Assembly (NCBI RefSeq): GCF_913774235.1
Contig: NZ_CAJYDW010000012.1
Location: 620,001 to 684,000, forward strand
Direction: 5' to 3'
DNA length: 64,000 nucleotides
From: an uncultured Pseudomonas sp.
GTDB lineage: Bacteria > Pseudomonadota > Gammaproteobacteria > Pseudomonadales > Pseudomonadaceae
This document shows positions 59,608 through 64,000 of this stretch, in pieces (positions within the stretch are counted from its first letter, which is position 1; every line of letters starts with the position of its first letter). The notes beneath the pieces were generated by a model, which saw only the letters and a list, made by a program, of their open reading frames with translations, searched no databases and was not told the origin of the DNA. A program made the position numbers and the translations under genes.

Positions 59608-60310
59608 CGGTCGGGCCGTAGAGCGGCTTGCCGCCCAGGCTGCGGGTCAGCTCGTCGGCGACGGCGCTCAGTATGCTGTGCAGGGCGCGGGCGCGTTCCT
59701 GGGTGAGGCGGTTGGCCGGACCGGAGATGACCAGGGCGCCAAGCAGCTCTTCCTGGGCGCCATAGATCGGCAGGGCCAGGGACGCGGCATGGGGATCGGT
59801 GGCGCCGCAGGAGTAGAAGGGCGTCAGACCGGCCTTGGCCACCCCATAGGGCGTCTGCAGGGCCTGGGCACTGGCCGCTTCGTCCATGGGGCGCATGTCG
59901 CCGGGTTGCAGGTGCAGCCGTAGGCTATGGGGCGAATTCACCCGGTACTGGCAGAGGCGATAGGCACCGTGCCGCACATAGAAGGAGGCGGTCTCGCCGC
60001 TTTCCTCGGTCAGCTGATGCAGGCGCGGCATGATGTGGCGCTCCACGTCGTGGGCGTCCTGGTAGATGGCGTTAAGCCGTACCACTTCGCTGGCCAGCAT
60101 GTAGCGACCGTCGGCGAGACGGGTGACCAGGCCGAAGGTCTCCAGCGAGACCAGCAGACGCATGATGGTGCTCTTGATCAGCCCGGTGCGGGTGGTCAGC
60201 TCGGCGAGGCTCAGCGCCGAATCGCCGATGCGAAAGGCGGTGAGCACGGTCAGGACGCGGTCGGCGGAGGCGACGCCGGCAACTTCCGGGCGCGGACGAG
60301 GGGTGTTCAA
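59588..60310 (-). CDS. IclR-family transcriptional regulator
   Basis: 240 residues. Winged HTH at 12-75 (VLTVLTAFRIGDSALSLAELTTRTGLIKSTIMRLLVSLE), effector domain from about 90 with the ALPIYGAQEELLGALVISGPANRLT C-terminal mark. The start is TTG with GGAG upstream. Placed at the far end of the lactonase operon and convergent with it, so it is the natural regulator of the aldolase/dehydrogenase/MFS/lactonase set, with a possible site at 56156-56169. Confidence 0.88.
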   Translation of the reverse strand: MNTPRPRPEVAGVASADRVLTVLTAFRIGDSALSLAELTTRTGLIKSTIMRLLVSLETFGLVTRLADGRYMLASEVVRLNAIYQDAHDVERHIMPRLHQLTEESGETASFYVRHGAYRLCQYRVNSPHSLRLHLQPGDMRPMDEAASAQALQTPYGVAKAGLTPFYSCGATDPHAASLALPIYGAQEELLGALVISGPANRLTQERARALHSILSAVADELTRSLGGKPLYGPTVKSRTD

Positions 60311-60377
60311 CCTGGATGTCTCCTGAGCGGGCGTTGGAGAGGCATTATCCGCGAGCGGGATAGGGTCGCCTAGGGTG

Positions 60378-60407
60378 TAGGGGGCGGCTGAGCGTGGCGA
60401 AGCCCAA
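60378..60407. repeat. Second intergenic repeat, copy 2
   Basis: TAGGGGGCGGCTGAGCGTGG with CGAAGCCCAA end, related to 55239-55270. Confidence 0.5.
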
Positions 60408-60427
60408 GGAGCTTGGGCTGCTGGCTT

Positions 60428-60462
60428 CCCTTACCCCAGCCCTCTCCCAAGGAGAGCGGGGG
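60428..60462. repeat. Interspersed hairpin repeat, copy 3
   Basis: CCCTTACCCCAGCCCTCTCC then CAAGGAGAGCGGGGG, a somewhat decayed copy of the element at 48538 and 55168. It lies between the MarR and IclR genes. Confidence 0.75.
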
Positions 60463-60485
60463 CAGCCAGGCAGGTGCTTGGCGCC

Positions 60486-60947
60486 TTAACCCAGATCCCC
60501 ATTGAGCTTGCGCAACAGGCGCAACAGTTCGGCGCGTTCGGCATCGTCCAGCGAGGCGCTGGCGGCGCGGTCGCTGGCAGCGGCGCGCTCCTTGAGTTCG
60601 CCCACCAGAGCGCGACCCTGGTCGGTGAGGTGCAGGGCATAGGCGCGACGGTCCTGGGTGCCACGTACGCGCTCGGCCAGGCCCTGGCGTTCCAGCTTGT
60701 TCAGCAGCAGGACCAGTTGCGGTGGCTCGATGGCCAGGCGCCGGGCCAGGTCGGCCTGCATCAGGCCCGGCTCCTGTTCCAGGATCACCAGGGCGGTGAA
60801 CTGGGCGGGGCGCAGGTCGTAGCTGGCGAGGCTATCCACCAGGTGCTGGAACATCTTCATCTGGGCGCGGCGCAGGGCATAGCCTACGGCGGTATCCAGC
60901 CAGGGGGTGGCATTGTCGCGGGGCACGGCGTCGTTGGGCGAACTCAT
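60486..60947 (-). CDS. MarR-family transcriptional regulator
   Basis: 153 residues, one MarR winged-helix dimer unit: LRPAQFTALVILEQEPGLMQADLARRLAIEPPQLVLLLNKLERQGLAERVRGTQDRRAYALHLTDQGRALV. Closest in kind to FerC/FerR-type regulators that bind feruloyl-CoA or phenolic ligands. It is the only MarR in the window and the ech promoter carries a MarR-like dyad, so control of ech-vdh-fcs is a reasonable guess. A CA-rich leader is absent and the ribosome site is weak. Confidence 0.85.
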   Translation of the reverse strand: MSSPNDAVPRDNATPWLDTAVGYALRRAQMKMFQHLVDSLASYDLRPAQFTALVILEQEPGLMQADLARRLAIEPPQLVLLLNKLERQGLAERVRGTQDRRAYALHLTDQGRALVGELKERAAASDRAASASLDDAERAELLRLLRKLNGDLG

Positions 60948-61001
60948 CGGCGGGAAGGGCTTCCGTCGGTGGTGGCGAAGGGAGGAGACAACTGCATCAT
61001 T

Positions 61002-62732
61002 CTAATCCAGTTCCCGCGCTCCGTGCCGCCTCGCGCGCTGATGGCGATAGGCGAACTGGGCGCGACTCAGGCCCAGCAAGCGCGCCGCGGCGGCCACGTT
61101 GCCACGGCTGAGTGCCAGGGCTTCGTCGAGCAACTCGGCTTCGAGCTGGCCCAGGTGCAGCGGACGGTCTGCGTCCACGCCCAGGCGCGTCAGCCAATCC
61201 GCCGTGGGCGCGGGTGCGGCGAGATCGTCCGGCAGGGGTTCACCGCGAAACAGATGCGGCAGGTCGATCAGCTCTCCGGGATCGCTGGCGATCACGCCGC
61301 GCTCCACCAGGTTCTGCAATTCCCGCACGTTGCCGGGAAAGTCGTAGCGCAGCAGCGCCTTGAGGGCGCGCATGGTCAGGCCTACCGGTGGCCGTTCGTA
61401 GGCGGCGCAGAAGCGGCGCAGGAACAGATCCACCAGCAGCGGCACGTCATCGCGCCGATCCCGTAGCGGCGGGATGCCGATGGGATAGACGTTGAGTCTA
61501 TAGAAGAGGTCTTCGCGGAAGTCGCCGCGGCGCACCGCCTCGCGCAGGTCCAGGTTGGTGGCGGCGATCACCCGTACGTCCACCTGGAGGGTGCGGCTGC
61601 CACCGACCCGCTCGATCTCACGCTCCTGCAGGGCACGCAGCAACTTGCCCTGACCAGGCAGGCTCAGACAGGCGATCTCGTCGAGAAAAAGCGTACCGCC
61701 CTGAGCCCGCTCGAAGCGTCCGGCGCGGGATTGATTGGCACCGGTGAAGGCGCCGCGCTCCACGCCGAACAACTCGGCCTCGATGAGATTCTCGGGGATG
61801 GCCGCGCAGTTGAGGGCGACGAAGGGACCATCCGCGCGCCGGCTCAGACGGTGCAGGTGGCTGGCGAACAGTTCCTTGCCCACGCCGGATTCGCCGGTGA
61901 GCAGGACCGTGGCTGGCGTGGGGGCCACCCGCTGCAGGGCGCGAAAGGCCGTGTTGAAGGCGGCCGAGGCGCCCACCAGCGGCTGGTCGGCGGCGGCCAG
62001 GGGCAGCAGGGCGGGCAACCGCTCCGCGGTGGTGTCGGGCATGTCGGCGCCGGCGGCGTTGAGAAAGCGCAGGTCTTCTGCCACGTCGGGCCAGCGTTCG
62101 GCATTGCGGCCTTCCACCCGGCAGACGGCATGACCCATGGCCCGGCATTCCACTTCGCGAAAGATCACCAGGCGGCCGAACAGGCTGCTGACGTAGCCGA
62201 TGGCGTAGCCGGTTTCCATCCAGCAGGCCGGGTCGCTGCCCTGGCCATGGGCGATCTGGTGCTCGTCGCATTCGGCCGAGTGATGCCAGAGGAATTCGCC
62301 GCCGTAGCGACCCTGCTCGATGTCGAATTCGAAATGCAGCGGCTCGACCCGCACCAGGCCTTCCAGGCCATGCAGCCGGGTCCCGGCGGCGAAGATGGCC
62401 GCCGCGTCGGCGTTCGGCCAGCGCCGACGCACCAGCTCGGCATCGCGCACCCCGGAGAGATAGCCGACCCGGGTCAGCAGGCCACGGGCCCGTTCCTGAC
62501 CCAGGGCGCCGATCAGCTCGCGGCGTAGCGCACCGAAGGAGGAGGCATGCATCAGCAGCATGCGCTGGTCGTTGAGCCAGATGCGCCCATCGCCTGGGGA
62601 GAAGAACAGGCACTCCGCCAGCTCCGCCTGGGTCGGGCTGGCACTGTCGTTCCAGGCCGCGCTGTCGCCACGCTGGAAGCCGGGTGCGGCCTGTTGCAGA
62701 TCGCTGAGGGACAGACGTTCGGACAGGGTCAT
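61002..62732 (-). CDS. Sigma-54-dependent activator, XylR/DmpR type
   Basis: 576 residues. N-terminal aromatic-sensing XylR_N plus V4R domains (about 10-215), linker, AAA+ domain with GESGVGKE near 255, GAFTGA loop ([10 protein letters not shown]), FLDEI and the R-finger region, then a Fis-type HTH at the end ([21 protein letters not shown]). Such proteins bind a phenol, toluene or benzaldehyde-like effector and drive sigma-54 promoters. AGAGG seven bases before the ATG at 62732 decides the start. Divergent from the aldehyde dehydrogenase whose leader has a sigma-54 promoter. Confidence 0.9.
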   Translation of the reverse strand: MTLSERLSLSDLQQAAPGFQRGDSAAWNDSASPTQAELAECLFFSPGDGRIWLNDQRMLLMHASSFGALRRELIGALGQERARGLLTRVGYLSGVRDAELVRRRWPNADAAAIFAAGTRLHGLEGLVRVEPLHFEFDIEQGRYGGEFLWHHSAECDEHQIAHGQGSDPACWMETGYAIGYVSSLFGRLVIFREVECRAMGHAVCRVEGRNAERWPDVAEDLRFLNAAGADMPDTTAERLPALLPLAAADQPLVGASAAFNTAFRALQRVAPTPATVLLTGESGVGKELFASHLHRLSRRADGPFVALNCAAIPENLIEAELFGVERGAFTGANQSRAGRFERAQGGTLFLDEIACLSLPGQGKLLRALQEREIERVGGSRTLQVDVRVIAATNLDLREAVRRGDFREDLFYRLNVYPIGIPPLRDRRDDVPLLVDLFLRRFCAAYERPPVGLTMRALKALLRYDFPGNVRELQNLVERGVIASDPGELIDLPHLFRGEPLPDDLAAPAPTADWLTRLGVDADRPLHLGQLEAELLDEALALSRGNVAAAARLLGLSRAQFAYRHQRARRHGARELD

Positions 62733-62753
62733 GGCACGACCTCTCGGGAGAAC

Positions 62754-62767
62754 TGCGCAAATGCGCA
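62754..62767. promoter_or_regulatory. Possible upstream activator site
   Basis: TGCGCA-AA-TGCGCA: two TGCGCA palindromes two bases apart, about 140 bp before the sigma-54 promoter, the distance where XylR/DmpR-type proteins bind. A TTTGAGCAA half-site-like sequence follows near 62802. Confidence 0.4.
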
Positions 62768-62897
62768 ATCGAGAAGATGGTTATACCTCATAACTTTATG
62801 GTTTGAGCAAGGCTTTCGCCGCTCTGGCCTGGCTCGGTTGCCTGCTCACGGCAGCAAGCGCTTGATGGCATTGGCCTTTTTCCTCCAGCCCGGTGTT

Positions 62898-62913
62898 GGG
62901 CACAGCCTTTGCT
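62898..62913 (+). promoter_or_regulatory. Sigma-54 promoter of the aldehyde dehydrogenase
   Basis: GGGCACAGCCTTTGCT: GG at 62899-62900 and GC at 62911-62912 with the obligatory 10-bp interval, 14 of 16 positions agreeing with TGGCACGNNNNTTGCW. The start would be near 62924. Confidence 0.75.
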
Positions 62914-62941
62914 CCACTCCTTGGGCCCACCGCGGGCCGAT

Positions 62942-62949
62942 AACAACAA
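62942..62949 (+). promoter_or_regulatory. CA motif (Hfq/Crc) before the aldehyde dehydrogenase
   Basis: AACAACAA fused to the AAGGAG ribosome site, 10 bases before the ATG. Exact AAnAAnAA. Confidence 0.6.
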
Positions 62950-62959
62950 GGAGAAGGCT

Positions 62960-64000
62960 ATGAGCGAACACCTCACGTCGTTCCTGGACGGTGCGTCCTG
63001 GCGCGAGCGGATTTTCGATGGCGACTGGATCACCCCCCAAGGCGGTACCCTGGAGGTCAGCGAACCCGCCAGCGGTAGACCCCTGCATCGTACGGGCCTC
63101 GCCAACGCCGCCGACATCGACCAGGCCTGCGGCAAGGCGGCCCGGGCGCAACCGGCCTGGGCCGGCTGGACGGCTCGGCAAAGGGCCGCGTTGTTCCTGG
63201 CCGCCGCCGCGCACCTCGAGCTGAATCGTGCCGAGCTGGCACCGCTGATCGCCCGGGAAACCGGCGGCATTCTGCCCAAGGCCGAGCTGGAATTGCGTGA
63301 GGCCGGGGTCATCCTGCAGCAGGTCGCCGGCCAGTTGTTGCAACCCCATGGCGTGGTCCTGCCCAGCGAGCGCGGTGCCCTGTCCTATGCCCGCCGGCTA
63401 CCTCACGGCGTGGTGGGGGTGATCTCGCCCTTCAATTTCCCGCTGATCCTCTCGCTACGCTCCGTGGCGCCAGCGCTGGCCTGCGGCAATGCCGTGGTGC
63501 TCAAGCCGGATCACCAGACGCCGGTGAGCGGCGGCATCCTGATCGCCCGGTTGTTCGAGGCGGTCGGGCTACCCAAGGGTGTGCTGCAGGTACTGCCAGG
63601 TCGCGCCGACGCCGGTGCGGCGCTCTGCGCCCATCCCCAGGTGCGGATGATCGCCTTCACCGGCTCGACCCAGGCCGGCCGCCAGGTGGCCGAAACCGCC
63701 GGGCGTCATTTGAAGAAGGTGGCCCTGGAGCTAGGGGGCAAGAATCCGCTGATCGTGCTGGACGATGCCGATCTCGACCGCGCCGTCGGCTGCGCCGCCT
63801 GGGGCAGTTTCCTGCACCAGGGCCAGATCTGCATGGCCACCGGGCTGATCCTGGTGCACCAGCGCCTTGCCGCCGCCTTCACCGAGCGCCTGGTGGCCCG
63901 CGCCGCTGCCCTGCGTCTGGGCGATCCGCTGGAACCCACCACCCAGCTCGGCCCGCTGATCAACGCCCAGCAATTGCAGCGCGTCCAGGGCATCGTCGCG
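62960..64000 (+). CDS. Aromatic aldehyde dehydrogenase, cut by right window edge
   Basis: The first 347 residues are present and the frame is open to the last base, so roughly 140 residues are missing. NAD-dependent aldehyde dehydrogenase close to benzaldehyde dehydrogenases (XylC/AreC) and vanillin dehydrogenases: GVISPFNFPLILSLRSVAPAL cofactor region, FTGSTQAG loop, ELGGKNPLIV with the general base, catalytic Cys291 in HQGQICMATG. AAGGAG before the ATG. Driven by a sigma-54 promoter under the divergent XylR/DmpR-type activator, which suggests an aryl-alcohol or aryl-aldehyde pathway continuing beyond the window. Confidence 0.9.
   Translation, partial: MSEHLTSFLDGASWRERIFDGDWITPQGGTLEVSEPASGRPLHRTGLANAADIDQACGKAARAQPAWAGWTARQRAALFLAAAAHLELNRAELAPLIARETGGILPKAELELREAGVILQQVAGQLLQPHGVVLPSERGALSYARRLPHGVVGVISPFNFPLILSLRSVAPALACGNAVVLKPDHQTPVSGGILIARLFEAVGLPKGVLQVLPGRADAGAALCAHPQVRMIAFTGSTQAGRQVAETAGRHLKKVALELGGKNPLIVLDDADLDRAVGCAAWGSFLHQGQICMATGLILVHQRLAAAFTERLVARAAALRLGDPLEPTTQLGPLINAQQLQRVQGIVA

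Overview
The window is GC-rich chromosomal DNA of a gammaproteobacterium, and everything points to Pseudomonas. The gene order aruC-F-G-D-B-(small orf)-E ... alaS-lysC-rsmA-tRNA-Ser matches the arrangement I recall from P. aeruginosa. RsmA, AlaS and AruC look near-identical to pseudomonad proteins. Other markers are an MxtR-type transporter/sensor kinase, two DUF3509-like proteins, REP elements and Hfq/Crc-type CA motifs. An oryzihabitans-like species is a guess only. I see no prophage, insertion sequence, CRISPR array or rRNA.

Layout. 1-8.5 kb: arginine succinyltransferase (AST) operon plus threonine aldolase. 8.7-13.5 kb: alaS, lysC (with a probable internal start for a regulatory subunit), rsmA, tRNA-Ser and two identical tRNA-Arg genes. 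13.7-18.4 kb: thioesterase, dusC, a candidate ANR-controlled small RNA, and an AaeXAB-like aromatic acid efflux operon. 18.5-20.8 kb: DUF485-actP acetate uptake and a DUF3309 peptide. 21-32.8 kb: dacB, a lipoprotein, a cold-shock protein, an S1 protein, an Lhr-type helicase with dgt, an EAL protein, a YqjD/YqjE-like membrane operon and DUF3509 paralogues. 32.9-43 kb: orphan rmlD, a 575-bp AT-rich intergenic region with a DnaA-box-like array, mxtR, GNAT, a GGDEF-EAL protein, a BASS transporter and rdgC. 43.2-48.5 kb: tRNA-Val and tRNA-Asp, a REP doublet, a D-2-hydroxyglutarate dehydrogenase-like flavoprotein, LysR and VanR.

48.6-64 kb is an accessory catabolic island. vanAB and ech-vdh-fcs convert ferulate through vanillin and vanillate to protocatechuate. 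Next to them lies a less familiar module: an aldolase of the HMG/CHA type, a 2-hydroxyacid dehydrogenase, an MFS transporter, a Tat-exported LigI-like lactonase and an IclR regulator. After that come a MarR regulator and a sigma-54 activator of the XylR/DmpR type divergent from an aromatic aldehyde dehydrogenase that runs off the right edge.

Control elements tie the island together. A perfect VanR operator lies over the vanA start region. A MarR-like dyad lies on the ech -35 box. A good sigma-54 promoter precedes the last gene. Exact AAnAAnAA CA motifs stand before vanA, ech, fcs, the hydroxyacid dehydrogenase, the MFS gene, the aldehyde dehydrogenase and also the actP operon, which suggests joint Hfq/Crc catabolite repression. 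The aromatic-acid efflux operon and the acetate uptake and sensing genes (actP, mxtR) fit a bacterium living on plant-derived aromatics and organic acids.
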